DNA of 64,000 nt from Allomuricauda sp. Lineage in GTDB: Bacteria > Bacteroidota > Bacteroidia > Flavobacteriales > Flavobacteriaceae. This document shows positions 40,848-50,606 of the stretch, piece after piece. Positions within the stretch are counted from its first letter, which is position 1. Every line of letters starts with the position of its first letter. The DNA lies in NCBI GenBank assembly GCA_017795045.1, contig CP051244.1, forward strand, positions 2,972,533 to 3,036,532. The letters run 5' to 3'. The notes under the pieces are model-generated. The model was given only the letters and a program-made list of their open reading frames with translations. It did no database searches and was not told the DNA's origin. The position numbers were made by a program, and so were the translations under genes.

Positions 40848-42038
40848 ATGAAAACAGCATATATCGTAAAAGCATATCGTACCGCAGTGGGCAAAGCACC
40901 ACGGGGACTGTTCCGTTTTAAAAGACCCGATGAACTGGCCGCAGAGACCATCGAACACATGATGAAGGAATTGCCACAGTTGGACAAAAAACGCATAGAC
41001 GATGTCATTGTGGGCAACGCCATGCCGGAAGCAGAACAAGGGTTGAACATGGCCCGACTCATCTCCTTAATGGGATTGGACATTGAAGATGTTCCGGGAG
41101 TGACCGTCAATAGATACTGTGCCTCTGGGCTTGAAACCATTGGCATTGCCACCGCAAAAATCCAATCGGGAATGGCAGATTGTATCATTGCGGGAGGTGC
41201 CGAGAGCATGAGCTACATTCCCATGGGAGGCTATAAGCCCACCCCGGATTATGCCACAGCCAAAGAAGGACATGAGGATTATTATTGGGGCATGGGGCTA
41301 ACCGCAGAAGCCGTGGCCCAACAGTTCAAGGTATCCCGGGAAGATCAAGATGTCTTTGCCTATAATTCACACATGAAGGCCCTAAAAGCCCAAGAAGAAA
41401 ATCGGTTCCAAGACCAGATTGTGCCGATTGAAGTGGAACATACCTTTATCAATGGAGCAGGCAAAAAGGAAACTACCAGCTACACTGTGACCAAGGATGA
41501 AGGGCCACGAAAAGGCACCAATATCCCTACCCTGAACAAGTTAAGACCCGTTTTTGCGGCAGGCGGAAGTGTCACTGCAGGAAACTCTTCCCAAATGAGT
41601 GACGGTGCTGCCTTTGTCATGGTGATGAGCGAGGAAATGGTCAAAGAACTGAATCTGGAGCCCATTGCCCGATTGGTAAACTATGCCGCTGCGGGGGTTG
41701 AGCCGAGGATTATGGGGATTGGACCGGTAAAAGCCATTCCAAAAGCCTTGAAACAGGCCGGAATGAAACAAAGTGACATTGAGTTGATCGAATTGAACGA
41801 AGCTTTTGCCTCACAATCCTTGGCCGTTATCCGTGAGCTGGACCTAAACCCTGAAATTGTCAATGTGAATGGTGGTGCCATTGCATTGGGACATCCATTG
41901 GGGTGTACAGGGGCTAAATTATCAGTGCAACTCTTTGATGAAATGCGAAAACGTGACATGAAAGGGAAATACGGTATGGTGACCATGTGTGTGGGAACTG
42001 GGCAAGGTGCTGCGGGTATATTTGAATTTTTAGCTTAG
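40848..42038 (+). CDS. fadA: Acetyl-CoA C-acyltransferase (3-ketoacyl-CoA thiolase, FadA-like)
   Basis: The 396-residue enzyme cleaves 3-ketoacyl-CoA to acetyl-CoA and a shortened acyl-CoA. The nucleophilic cysteine lies in VTVNRYCASGLETI (about residue 89). The other family signatures are NVNGGAIALGHPLGCTGA with the catalytic histidine and GTGQGAAGIFEF at the end with the second cysteine in VTMCVGTGQG. Length and order are normal. It follows fadN by 73 bases with an inverted-repeat spacer. Confidence 0.94.
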   Translation: MKTAYIVKAYRTAVGKAPRGLFRFKRPDELAAETIEHMMKELPQLDKKRIDDVIVGNAMPEAEQGLNMARLISLMGLDIEDVPGVTVNRYCASGLETIGIATAKIQSGMADCIIAGGAESMSYIPMGGYKPTPDYATAKEGHEDYYWGMGLTAEAVAQQFKVSREDQDVFAYNSHMKALKAQEENRFQDQIVPIEVEHTFINGAGKKETTSYTVTKDEGPRKGTNIPTLNKLRPVFAAGGSVTAGNSSQMSDGAAFVMVMSEEMVKELNLEPIARLVNYAAAGVEPRIMGIGPVKAIPKALKQAGMKQSDIELIELNEAFASQSLAVIRELDLNPEIVNVNGGAIALGHPLGCTGAKLSVQLFDEMRKRDMKGKYGMVTMCVGTGQGAAGIFEFLA

Positions 42039-42070
42039 GAACCAAGACGATAGAGCCAACATTTAAGACT

Positions 42071-42427
42071 ATGGGAAGACATAATTTTAAAAAACTTAAA
42101 ATTTGGCAGGAAGGGATGATTTTGGTTGATGAAACTTATCAAATGATAAAAGAATTTCCGGCTATGGAAAAATTCAATCTTGTATCCCAAATGACGCGTT
42201 GTGCAGTATCCATTCCATCTAATATTGCCGAAGGTACAAGCAAATCAACAAATAAGCATTTTAATAATTATATCGAAGTAAGCCTTGGTTCTAGTTTTGA
42301 GTGGGAAACCCAATTAATTATTGCCTTGAACCAAAAGTACATTTCCATAGAGAAATTTGAATTTTTAGAACATAAAATCCAACAACTACAAAAAATGATA
42401 TCAAGCTTTCAAGATGGATTGAAATAA
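42071..42427 (+). CDS. Four-helix-bundle protein (23S rRNA intervening-sequence type)
   Basis: The 118-residue protein opens RHNFKKLKIWQEGMILVDETYQMIKEFPAMEKFNLVSQMTRCAVSIPSNIAEG, the hallmark of the S23/IVP family. Members are found inside rRNA intervening sequences and scattered as accessory genes; they form pentameric helical bundles of unknown role. Here it lies in the middle of the beta-oxidation operon. Its DNA is clearly more AT-rich than its neighbours. The arms of an intercistronic hairpin like that between fadN and fadA lie immediately on either side of it, so it looks like a recent insertion that left transcription of the operon intact. Confidence 0.9.
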   Translation: MGRHNFKKLKIWQEGMILVDETYQMIKEFPAMEKFNLVSQMTRCAVSIPSNIAEGTSKSTNKHFNNYIEVSLGSSFEWETQLIIALNQKYISIEKFEFLEHKIQQLQKMISSFQDGLK

Positions 42428-42461
42428 GTCTCTTGTCTCTTGAATCTTAAATCTTATAAAG

Positions 42462-44273
42462 ATGAGCACAGAAACAACAAATAAAGACATTTTAAGAGGA
42501 GGTCAGTTTCTGGTAAAGGAAACCCCATGTGAGGATGTTTTCACCCTTGAAGACCTTACCGAAGAACAAAAAATGATGCGCGAAAGCACCAAGGAATTTG
42601 TAGACCGGGAACTTTGGGCGCATTGGGAACGTTTTGAGAAAAAAGACTACGCCTATACCGAGGAGTGTATGCGAAAGGCCGGTGAATTGGGCCTATTGAG
42701 CGTTGCTGTCCCTGAAGCCTATGGCGGAATGGGAATGGGCTTTGTCTCCACCATGTTGGTCTGTGACTACATTTCAGGGGCTACAGGCTCCTTTAGTACG
42801 GCCTTTGGGGCACATACCGGAATCGGGACCATGCCCATTACCCTGTACGGTACCGAGGAACAAAAACAAAAATACGTCCCCAGGCTTGCCTCTGGTGAAT
42901 GGTTTGGCGCCTATTGCCTTACTGAACCCGGGGCTGGCTCCGATGCCAATTCAGGGAAAACCAAGGCTATTTTGTCCGATGATGGCAAATTTTACAGCAT
43001 TACAGGTCAAAAAATGTGGATTTCCAATGCGGGGTTCTGCAATATGTTCATTGTTTTTGCCCGAATCGAGGATGACAAGAACATCACCGGTTTCATTGTT
43101 GAGAACAATCCGGAGAACGGCATTACATTGGGCGATGAGGAAAAGAAACTGGGCATCCACTCCTCCTCTACCCGACAGGTGTTCTTCAACGAAACCAAAG
43201 TACCTGTTGAAAATATGCTTTCCGAAAGAGGGAATGGATTCAAGATTGCCATGAACGCCCTGAATATTGGTCGGATTAAACTGGCTGCTGCCTGTTTGGA
43301 GGCTCAAAGACGGGTGCTCAATGAAGCGACCAAATATGCCAATGAGCGTATTCAGTTTAAAACTCCCATTATGAACTTTGGGGCCATCAAAGCCAAGATA
43401 GCCGATATGGCCACCAATGCCTATGCGGATGAGTCGGCCTCCTACCGAGCTGCTAAAAATATCGAGGACCGGATTGCCATTCGTGAGTCCGAAGGCAATT
43501 CGCACCAAGAAGCGGAGCTGAAAGGTGTGGAGGAATATGCCATTGAATGTTCAATTTTAAAAGTGGCCGTATCCGAGCATGTGCAGCACACCACGGATGA
43601 AGGTATCCAAATTTTTGGGGGAATGGGCTTTAGTGCCGATACCCCAATGGAATCTGCCTGGCGCGATGCCCGTATTTCACGGATTTATGAGGGGACCAAC
43701 GAAATCAACCGGATGTTGGCCGTGGGCATGTTGGTCAAAAAGGCCATGAAAGGTCATGTGGACCTTTTAGGTCCTGCCACTGCTGTTGGTGAGGAATTGA
43801 TGGGCATCCCATCTTTTGATACCCCCGACTTTTCTGAACTGTTCTCCGAAGAGAAAGATTTGGTGGCCCGATTAAAAAAGGTCTTTCTTATGATCGCCGG
43901 TAGCGCCGTTCAAAAATTTGGTCCGGATTTGGAACAGCACCAGATGTTGTTGCAATCCGCTGCGGATATATTGATTCAGGTGTATTTGGCCGAGTCCACC
44001 ATCCTCCGTACCGAAAAAAATGCTAAACGTTTTGGTGAAGAAGCCCAAGCCACGCAAATTGCCATGTCCAAACTCTATTTGTACCGAGCCGTGGATATCG
44101 TCATCCAAAAAGGAAAAGAAGCCATAGTTTCTTTTGCCGATGGAGATGAACAACGCATGATGCTCATGGGACTGAAACGTTTCACAAAATATACTAACCA
44201 GCCCAATGTTGTGGCACTTCGCACGCAAATTGCGGATAAAGTGGCCGCAGATAACGGGTACACCTTTGACTGA
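42462..44273 (+). CDS. fadE: Acyl-CoA dehydrogenase (FadE-like, long form)
   Basis: The 603-residue flavoenzyme introduces the trans-2 double bond in acyl-CoA. Standard motifs: GAYCLTEPGAGSDANSGKT and GQKMWISNAGF for FAD and substrate, and RISRIYEGTNEINRML with the catalytic glutamate E in YEGTNE. The C-terminal extension of about 170 residues beyond the usual 380-430 is that of the Bacillus FadE group (about 590-600 residues). It completes a marR-fadN-fadA-fadE operon, ended by a strong terminator. The start is the ATG at 42462. Confidence 0.93.
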   Translation: MSTETTNKDILRGGQFLVKETPCEDVFTLEDLTEEQKMMRESTKEFVDRELWAHWERFEKKDYAYTEECMRKAGELGLLSVAVPEAYGGMGMGFVSTMLVCDYISGATGSFSTAFGAHTGIGTMPITLYGTEEQKQKYVPRLASGEWFGAYCLTEPGAGSDANSGKTKAILSDDGKFYSITGQKMWISNAGFCNMFIVFARIEDDKNITGFIVENNPENGITLGDEEKKLGIHSSSTRQVFFNETKVPVENMLSERGNGFKIAMNALNIGRIKLAAACLEAQRRVLNEATKYANERIQFKTPIMNFGAIKAKIADMATNAYADESASYRAAKNIEDRIAIRESEGNSHQEAELKGVEEYAIECSILKVAVSEHVQHTTDEGIQIFGGMGFSADTPMESAWRDARISRIYEGTNEINRMLAVGMLVKKAMKGHVDLLGPATAVGEELMGIPSFDTPDFSELFSEEKDLVARLKKVFLMIAGSAVQKFGPDLEQHQMLLQSAADILIQVYLAESTILRTEKNAKRFGEEAQATQIAMSKLYLYRAVDIVIQKGKEAIVSFADGDEQRMMLMGLKRFTKYTNQPNVVALRTQIADKVAADNGYTFD

Positions 44274-44305
44274 TGCAATTGTTTTTTGAAACAAAACAAC
44301 TGAAG

Positions 44306-44331
44306 AACCGCCCTAAAAGGGCGGTTTTTTT
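44306..44331 (+). terminator. Terminator of the fad operon
   Basis: ACCGCCC-TAAAA-GGGCGGT followed by seven T. Confidence 0.9.
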
Positions 44332-44406
44332 ATGTGTCATTTAAGATTACACAGACAACACACCTGTGGTTCCATGGCCTATTTAAAAAATAGTGTCTTC
44401 CCGAAA

Positions 44407-46209
44407 CTAGGCGATGGATTCCAGTATTTTTTCCTCGCTCTGCTTTCTTGAAAAGTTGATGGCACATTCAATCAAGGCCAAATGGGAATACGCCTGCGGA
44501 AAATTGCCCAATAAACGTTTGGTCTTGAAATCGATATCCTCACTAAAAAGTCCCAGATGGTTACTATGGCCCAGCAAAAGCTCAAAAAGTTCCAAGGCCT
44601 TCTCTTCCTCTCCTATTTTAAAGAGGCTGTTGATAAACCAAAAGGTACAAATGGTAAAGGAAGATGAGGGTTCACCAAAATCGTCTTCATTCTTATAGCG
44701 ATACAATAATCCATCGTTGCTCAATCCTTCCTCAATGGCCTGTACCGTGTTCACATATTTGGGATCCCGGGCATTGATAAAACCATAGGGTTCCATCAAT
44801 AGTACAGAGGCATCCAAATGACGGGAACCATACGATTGTACAAAGGCATTGATATCACTGTTCCATGCATTTTCATGGATATCCCTTTTGATTTCCTGTT
44901 CAAGGGCGGTCCATTTTTCAATCTTATGGGTCTTTCCAAAAATCTTGGCCACCTTAATGGCCCGATCCAAAGCCACCCAACACAATACTTTGGAAAAGGT
45001 AAAATGTCGGTCTTCCCCTCGGAATTCCCAAATGCCCTTGTCCGGTTCCCTCCAGTGTTTGCTCACAATCCAGACAATCCCCTTGGTGATGCTCCAGAGT
45101 TCCTCCACATTTTCAATATCATTACTGAATTTCACCAACTGCTCATAGATAACATCCATTAGGATGCCATAGATGTCGTTCTGTTTTTGTTTGTAGGCGG
45201 CATTTCCAATACGGACGGGCTTGGACCCCTTATATCCTTCCAAATGGTCCAAAGTCTGCTCCGTCAACTTCTTTTCTTGATTGATGCCGTACATGATCTG
45301 GAGCTTTTCATCCTTGTCCGGCATAAGGTCAATGATAAACTGGAGGTATCGTTTGGCGGAATTCTTATGCCCCAGTTCGGAAACCACCTTGATTACCATG
45401 GAGGCATCCCTAATCCAGCAGAACCGATAGTCCCAATTGCGGACCTCGCCAATGGTTTCGGGCAAGGAAGTCGTTGCAGCAGCCAAAACCGCCCCCGTTT
45501 TATCGTAAGTAAGCATTTTCAGGGTAATGGCGCTCCGTACAATCTCCTTGTTGAACTTTTTATAGGTAGGGGTCTTATCCACCCAATCCAACCAATAGAC
45601 TTTGGTGCGTTCCAACTCCAAGGCCATTTTTTCCGTAGTGGGTTTTAGGATCTTTTCGTTGTAACAAATCATGAAATAACCATCCTCTTTTAAAGAAATC
45701 TCCACTCCCTCTAGAATCTCTTCTTTATTGAAAGAGGTATACAGGAACAGGGTATCATACTTTAATTTATGGGTAAGGCTTGCCACAAAATCCTTTTTTA
45801 CATGATGCTCCGTCTGTCCCAACCCGTATTCCAGTTTGGGATCGTACTTGACCTTAAAGCTTGGTTTTCCCGAAACATACTTTACATACCGAACGATTTC
45901 GGGCGGGGCATTATACTTTCCATTATTATGCTTGTGGTGCCTCGGCATAAAATCATGCACCTCAAAGACATCTTCCCCCTGGGAAAAACGTGTAATCAAT
46001 ATGGCCGTTCTTTCATAGTATTGTTGATGGGTTTCATAGGCATCATCCACAAGAAACTCAAAGCTCCCTCCTTTTTCCTCATCCAACAACTTTGCAAAAA
46101 CGGAAGTGGAATCGAACTGGGGCAGACAACACCAATCCAACGAGCCCGTTTTTGAGATCAAGGCCGCACTCCTACAATTTCCAATAATTCCATAATCCAG
46201 GTTCTCCAT
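44407..46209 (-). CDS. GH15 glycoside hydrolase (trehalase/glucoamylase-like)
   Basis: The 600-residue cytoplasmic protein begins NLDYGIIGNCRSAALISKTGSLDWCCLPQFDSTSVFAKLLD, the typical start of bacterial GH15 enzymes. A beta-sandwich N-terminal domain (to about 210) precedes the (alpha/alpha)6 barrel with NWDYRFCWIRDASM and DKGIWEFRGEDRHFTFSKVLCWVALDRA, where the first catalytic glutamate is expected. GH15 members include acid trehalases and glucoamylases. It is divergent from the trehalose synthesis gene at 46313, so hydrolysis of trehalose is the best guess. The catalytic acid pair was not proved residue by residue. Confidence 0.88.
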   Translation of the reverse strand: MENLDYGIIGNCRSAALISKTGSLDWCCLPQFDSTSVFAKLLDEEKGGSFEFLVDDAYETHQQYYERTAILITRFSQGEDVFEVHDFMPRHHKHNNGKYNAPPEIVRYVKYVSGKPSFKVKYDPKLEYGLGQTEHHVKKDFVASLTHKLKYDTLFLYTSFNKEEILEGVEISLKEDGYFMICYNEKILKPTTEKMALELERTKVYWLDWVDKTPTYKKFNKEIVRSAITLKMLTYDKTGAVLAAATTSLPETIGEVRNWDYRFCWIRDASMVIKVVSELGHKNSAKRYLQFIIDLMPDKDEKLQIMYGINQEKKLTEQTLDHLEGYKGSKPVRIGNAAYKQKQNDIYGILMDVIYEQLVKFSNDIENVEELWSITKGIVWIVSKHWREPDKGIWEFRGEDRHFTFSKVLCWVALDRAIKVAKIFGKTHKIEKWTALEQEIKRDIHENAWNSDINAFVQSYGSRHLDASVLLMEPYGFINARDPKYVNTVQAIEEGLSNDGLLYRYKNEDDFGEPSSSFTICTFWFINSLFKIGEEEKALELFELLLGHSNHLGLFSEDIDFKTKRLLGNFPQAYSHLALIECAINFSRKQSEEKILESIA

Positions 46210-46312
46210 AGGCTAATTATCCTCAAAAGGTTTAGAATGTATTGCTTTTACAGTCGAATTTCCCGAAATTTAAAGAAACTTAAAAGTAAAACCTGTCAAA
46301 AAACACCCTTTT

Positions 46313-48523
46313 ATGGCCAAAACTATCATAATCTCAAATCGACTGCCCGTTCAATTGCAAATCAACAATGGAAGCATTACCGCCATCCCCAGTGTAGGAG
46401 GATTGGCCACCGGAATGAAATCGGTGCACAGTGGCAGTGAGAGCCTTTGGATAGGTTGGTCAGGACTCACGAATGAGGACACACCTCCCGAGCTCGAGGA
46501 GGATATTGACAAGGCCCTGAAGGAAAATGGCTGTGCCAAGGTAAAACTGAATGCCCATGAAGTGGACGGTTTTTATTTTGGGTTCAGTAATAGGACCATA
46601 TGGCCCCTTTTCCATTATTTTTTGAAGTATTCCGAATTTGAACTGGATTTTTGGAACACCTACAAGGCCGTGAACCAGAAATTCGCCGATGCCATCATTG
46701 AAAAATCGGATGAGGACGATACCATTTGGGTACATGACTATCAATTGATGCTGGTTCCGCAAATGGTCAGGGAAAAACGCCCCAATACCTCCATTGGATT
46801 CTTTTTGCATATTCCTTTTCCTTCCTACGAGATATTCAGGACCCTCCCTTGGCGTGAGGAAATATTGGAAGGCTTGTTGGGGGCCGATCTTATTGGGTTC
46901 CACACCTACGACTATGAAAGACATTTTCTAAGCTCCGTACGAAGACTGTTGGGAATGGAAGTAAGCTTTAACGAGATTTTCATGGACAACCGTGTCATAA
47001 AGGTCGACTCTTTCCCTATGGGTATTGATTACAAAAAATTCAGGGATGCCGCTTTGGTTCAGGGAGAACGGAAAAAAGACAACAGAAGCGATCTACAAAA
47101 ACGGTTGGATGACCATAAGGCCTCTGCCCCGGACACCAAATTGATTCTCTCCATAGACCGTTTGGATTACAGTAAAGGTATTGCCAAACGCATCAATGCC
47201 TTTGAATACTTCCTCAACAAATATCCAGAGTACAAGGAAAAGGTACGGTTGATCATTCTTGCGGTGCCCTCGCGTTCCAATGTGCCCCAATACCAATTGC
47301 TCAAAAAAGAGATTGATGAGTTGGTGGGACGCATCAATGGTGAACTATCCACGGTAAACTGGACCCCTATCTGGTATTTTTACCGTTCCTTGCCCTTTGA
47401 AAACCTCATCGACCTGTACACTTCCAGTGACATTGCATGGCTTACCCCGCTTCGTGATGGGATGAACCTCGTGGCCAAGGAGTATATTGCCACGCGAACG
47501 GATAAGTCCGGAGTGCTTATTTTGAGTGAAATGGCCGGGTCTGCCTATGAGATGAACGAAGCCCTTTTGATCAACCCCAATAATTTTGAACAGCAGGCGG
47601 ATACCTTGCGCCAGGCCATTACCATGCCTTTGGAAGAGCAACAATCCCGAAATACATTCCTCCAAAAACGACTGGAACGCTACAATGTGGAAGTGTGGGC
47701 CAACGAATTCATGAGCGCCCTCAACCAGAAGAAAACATTGGGGCATGCCTATATCTCCCAAAAGATTACAAACGACTGCCTTAACACCATCTCCAAGGAG
47801 TATGCAGACTCTTCAAAACGGCTGTTGTTCTTGGACTATGACGGTACTTTGGCCGGGTTTCACAAAGACCCCCAAAAAGCATCACCCGATGAGGAACTGT
47901 ACGTCCTATTGGACCAGTTGCACAACCAAAAGGACACCACCCTATTCTTGATCAGTGGCAGGGACAAACAGACTTTTGGCAGATGGTTCCTTCCCAAAAA
48001 GTACAATATGATCGTGGAGCATGGGGTTTGGATATCCAAGGATGGCGAGGACTTTAAACTCTTGGAAAATGTAAAAAGTGAGTGGATGGAAAAAATAAGA
48101 CCCGTACTGGAATCTTTTGTGGATCGGACACCTGGATCTTTTATCGAGGAGAAAAACTACTCCATGGCATGGCATTACCGAAACACCGATCCTGACTTTG
48201 GTGAAAAAAGAGCTACTGAACTGAATACGGTCTTAACCAGTCTCATTGGGAATGACGATATTAGCGTTCTCAATGGAAACAAGGTCATGGAAGTCAAAAG
48301 CAGTAACGTGAACAAAGGAAGGGCCGCAGTGCGAATGCTGGGAGAGGATGACTATGATTTTGTGTTTGCCATTGGTGATGACTGGACCGATGAATTTATG
48401 TTCCAAGAACTTCCCAGCTCGGCCATAACCGTTAAAGTGGGACTTAAAAAGACCCAAGCCAAATACCATGTTGAGAGCACCAAACGGGTACGGGAACTTT
48501 TAAAACGGTTTACAAAACCATGA
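46313..48523 (+). CDS. Bifunctional trehalose-6-phosphate synthase / phosphatase (OtsA-OtsB fusion)
   Basis: The 736-residue protein makes trehalose from UDP-glucose and glucose 6-phosphate. Residues 1-470 are the GT20 synthase: IIISNRLPVQL, GGLATGMKS, VHDYQLMLVPQM, SIDRLDYSKGI and PLRDGMNLVAKEYIA. Residues about 500-735 are the HAD phosphatase, with the nucleophile D508 in FLDYDGTLAGF and GDDWTDEFMF near the end. Fusion of both steps is common in Bacteroidetes and eukaryotes and keeps trehalose-6-phosphate low. The gene is divergent from GH15 and overlaps the next gene by 4 bases (ATGA). It suggests trehalose as osmolyte or stress protectant. Confidence 0.94.
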   Translation: MAKTIIISNRLPVQLQINNGSITAIPSVGGLATGMKSVHSGSESLWIGWSGLTNEDTPPELEEDIDKALKENGCAKVKLNAHEVDGFYFGFSNRTIWPLFHYFLKYSEFELDFWNTYKAVNQKFADAIIEKSDEDDTIWVHDYQLMLVPQMVREKRPNTSIGFFLHIPFPSYEIFRTLPWREEILEGLLGADLIGFHTYDYERHFLSSVRRLLGMEVSFNEIFMDNRVIKVDSFPMGIDYKKFRDAALVQGERKKDNRSDLQKRLDDHKASAPDTKLILSIDRLDYSKGIAKRINAFEYFLNKYPEYKEKVRLIILAVPSRSNVPQYQLLKKEIDELVGRINGELSTVNWTPIWYFYRSLPFENLIDLYTSSDIAWLTPLRDGMNLVAKEYIATRTDKSGVLILSEMAGSAYEMNEALLINPNNFEQQADTLRQAITMPLEEQQSRNTFLQKRLERYNVEVWANEFMSALNQKKTLGHAYISQKITNDCLNTISKEYADSSKRLLFLDYDGTLAGFHKDPQKASPDEELYVLLDQLHNQKDTTLFLISGRDKQTFGRWFLPKKYNMIVEHGVWISKDGEDFKLLENVKSEWMEKIRPVLESFVDRTPGSFIEEKNYSMAWHYRNTDPDFGEKRATELNTVLTSLIGNDDISVLNGNKVMEVKSSNVNKGRAAVRMLGEDDYDFVFAIGDDWTDEFMFQELPSSAITVKVGLKKTQAKYHVESTKRVRELLKRFTKP

Positions 48524-50049
48524 TACAACGATTTTGTTTTGTGCTTTGTTTGCTGGGAACCCTCTCCAGCTACTGTCAAGCTAATACCGAGGTCTATCTT
48601 TTTGACCTTGATATGGATACCAAGGGTGCTCCATTGTCCAATCCCAAGAATATATCCAACAATCATGGTTATGACAACCAGCCTTCGTTTTGGGACGATA
48701 ATACGGTATTGTTTTCCTCAACAAGGGAGGGGCAAACAGACATCTTGCGGTTCAACATCAACCAGGGAAGCACATCTTCTTGGGTCACCAATACCCCTAC
48801 GGGAAGTGAATATTCCCCTGTGAGGATACCGGGAAAGGATAATATATCGGCCATTCGGTTGGATCTGGATGGACTGCAACGATTGTATGAATACGATATC
48901 CATTCTGGGGAATCCGAACCCATTTCCGATTTGAAGATAGGCTATCATGTGTGGTACAATGACCATATTTTGGTATCCACCGTATTGGTAGCAGACCGGA
49001 TGGATTTGGCAGTGATCGACCTTGATACAGGCTCCCACCATATAGTGCATAAGAATGTTGGGCGCTCCCTGCATAAAGTTCCAGGTACAGATTTGGTTAG
49101 TTTTATCAGTAAAGGGTCCTCAAAAAAGGAGTTGTGGCAAATCAAATCCCTTGATGTAACCGATGATAAAATCGATACCATCCTGACCTTGGTCAACCCA
49201 GTGGAAGATATGGTATGGCTACCCAATGGCGCACTCCTTATCCCCAATGACAACCGGATTTCCCTCTATAATCCAAAAGTGGGGGATACTAAAGATTTTC
49301 AGTTTTTTGATAAAGAGCAAGTCTTTAAAATATCCCGATTGGCCGTAAACCCGAGTGGAACCCGATTGGCGTTGGTCACAGAGATTTCACCCAAGGAAAT
49401 TGTACAAAGACAAGTGGATACTTTCAATAAAAGGGATTTGGATGGATTTGTTTCCTGCTATACGGATGATGTGTTGGCACAACGCTTTCCCAACGACACC
49501 ATGTATGTGGGAAAAGCCAAAATGCTCGCCAATTACGAACGGTTTTACGCCAATACCAAGAATGCAAAGGTTGAAGTGATCAAACGAATTACCATTGAAA
49601 ATAAAGTGATTGATGAGGAAATCACCATGGTTGATGGTAGACAAGGCCACCAAGTGGCACTCTATACCATTGAAGGAGGACTCATCACCTCCATGACCTT
49701 TATTTTTCCCAATCAGGAAACCGCAGATGCAGAATCTGTTGTACAGGAACAATTGGATGCCTACAATGCTCGGGACATAGATGGCTTTTCGGACACCTAT
49801 GCAGACCATATCACCCTCCATAATTTTCCCAACCAAGTTACCGGTAAGGGTAAAAATGCCATAAAGGAACGGTACGGTACCTTTTTTAAGAATACCCCAA
49901 ACCTCCACTGTAAAATCAAAAATCGGATGGTGATCGGGAACAAGGTCATTGACGAAGAACAGGTAACCGTCAATGATTCTGTGGTACATGCCGTCGCCAT
50001 CTACGAAGTTGAAAATGGAAAAATTGTGAAAGTCACTTTTTTACGATGA
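48520..50049 (+). CDS. Exported protein: TolB-like propeller fused to two NTF2/SnoaL domains
   Basis: The 509-residue protein has a signal peptide (MIQRFCFVLCLLGTLSSYCQA). Residues 25-285 carry TolB/WD-type blades (NNHGYDNQPSFWDDNTVLFSSTREGQTDILRF, then GSEYSPVRIPGKDNISAIRLD). From residue 290 there are two tandem NTF2-like domains: VQRQVDTFNKRDLDGFVSCYTDDV...TMYVGKAKMLANYERFY, and VQEQLDAYNARDIDGFSDTYADHI...GKGKNAIKERYGTFF. They are clearly duplicated. NTF2 domains bind small ligands or act as isomerases, while the propeller is a binding platform. Its start overlaps the OtsA-OtsB stop, so the two are translationally coupled although one is cytoplasmic and one exported. The function is unknown. 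Confidence 0.82.
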   Translation: MIQRFCFVLCLLGTLSSYCQANTEVYLFDLDMDTKGAPLSNPKNISNNHGYDNQPSFWDDNTVLFSSTREGQTDILRFNINQGSTSSWVTNTPTGSEYSPVRIPGKDNISAIRLDLDGLQRLYEYDIHSGESEPISDLKIGYHVWYNDHILVSTVLVADRMDLAVIDLDTGSHHIVHKNVGRSLHKVPGTDLVSFISKGSSKKELWQIKSLDVTDDKIDTILTLVNPVEDMVWLPNGALLIPNDNRISLYNPKVGDTKDFQFFDKEQVFKISRLAVNPSGTRLALVTEISPKEIVQRQVDTFNKRDLDGFVSCYTDDVLAQRFPNDTMYVGKAKMLANYERFYANTKNAKVEVIKRITIENKVIDEEITMVDGRQGHQVALYTIEGGLITSMTFIFPNQETADAESVVQEQLDAYNARDIDGFSDTYADHITLHNFPNQVTGKGKNAIKERYGTFFKNTPNLHCKIKNRMVIGNKVIDEEQVTVNDSVVHAVAIYEVENGKIVKVTFLR

Positions 50050-50091
50050 GTCTTTTTGCTACTTTCATGGGATTTCTAAAAAAGCCTCTGT

Positions 50092-50595
50092 ATGAAAACC
50101 CACTTCCTTTTCTATCTCATTCTAGTATTGACTTTCAGCACCATACGTGCCCAAGATGACTATGAAAACCTGACCGTATCCATAGGAGTGGTCGTCTCGA
50201 ACCTCGAAGCCTCCATTGAATTCTATACCAACATCATGGGCATGGAAGAAACCGGCGAACTGGATTTGGACAGTTCCTTTGGAAAAGCTTCTGGATTGAC
50301 CGGGGGAAGACCTTTGTTGGTCAAAATTTTAAAACTCAAGAACAGTCCGGACGCCACAGAGTATAAATTGGTGTCGTTCGGCAATGACAAAAAGGGTTTT
50401 GACAAACACATACAGGACCAAAACGGCATGCAATACACCACCTTTTTCATAAAATCCACAGCAGACATCATAAAACGAATTCGGGAAAACAATATCGAAT
50501 TTCTTGGGGACACCCCCATTAAACTACCCAATGGAAAAACTTTTATCCTCATTCAAGATCCAGATGGGGTTTTTATTGAAATCATAGGCAACTAA
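50092..50595 (+). CDS. Exported VOC-fold (glyoxalase/bleomycin-resistance-like) protein
   Basis: The 167-residue protein has a signal peptide (MKTHFLFYLILVLTFSTIRAQ) before a single VOC domain: VSIGVVVSNLEASIEFYTNIMGMEETGEL, KLVSFGNDKKGFDKH, and KLPNGKTFILIQDPDGVFIEIIGN with the final metal-type glutamate. Most VOC proteins are cytoplasmic, so the exported form is unusual. It may be a dioxygenase-like or ligand-binding protein of the periplasm. It begins the 50-61 kb run of same-strand genes; the M28 peptidase gene follows 11 bases later. Confidence 0.83.
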   Translation: MKTHFLFYLILVLTFSTIRAQDDYENLTVSIGVVVSNLEASIEFYTNIMGMEETGELDLDSSFGKASGLTGGRPLLVKILKLKNSPDATEYKLVSFGNDKKGFDKHIQDQNGMQYTTFFIKSTADIIKRIRENNIEFLGDTPIKLPNGKTFILIQDPDGVFIEIIGN

Positions 50596-50606
50596 AATTC
50601 ATTCCA

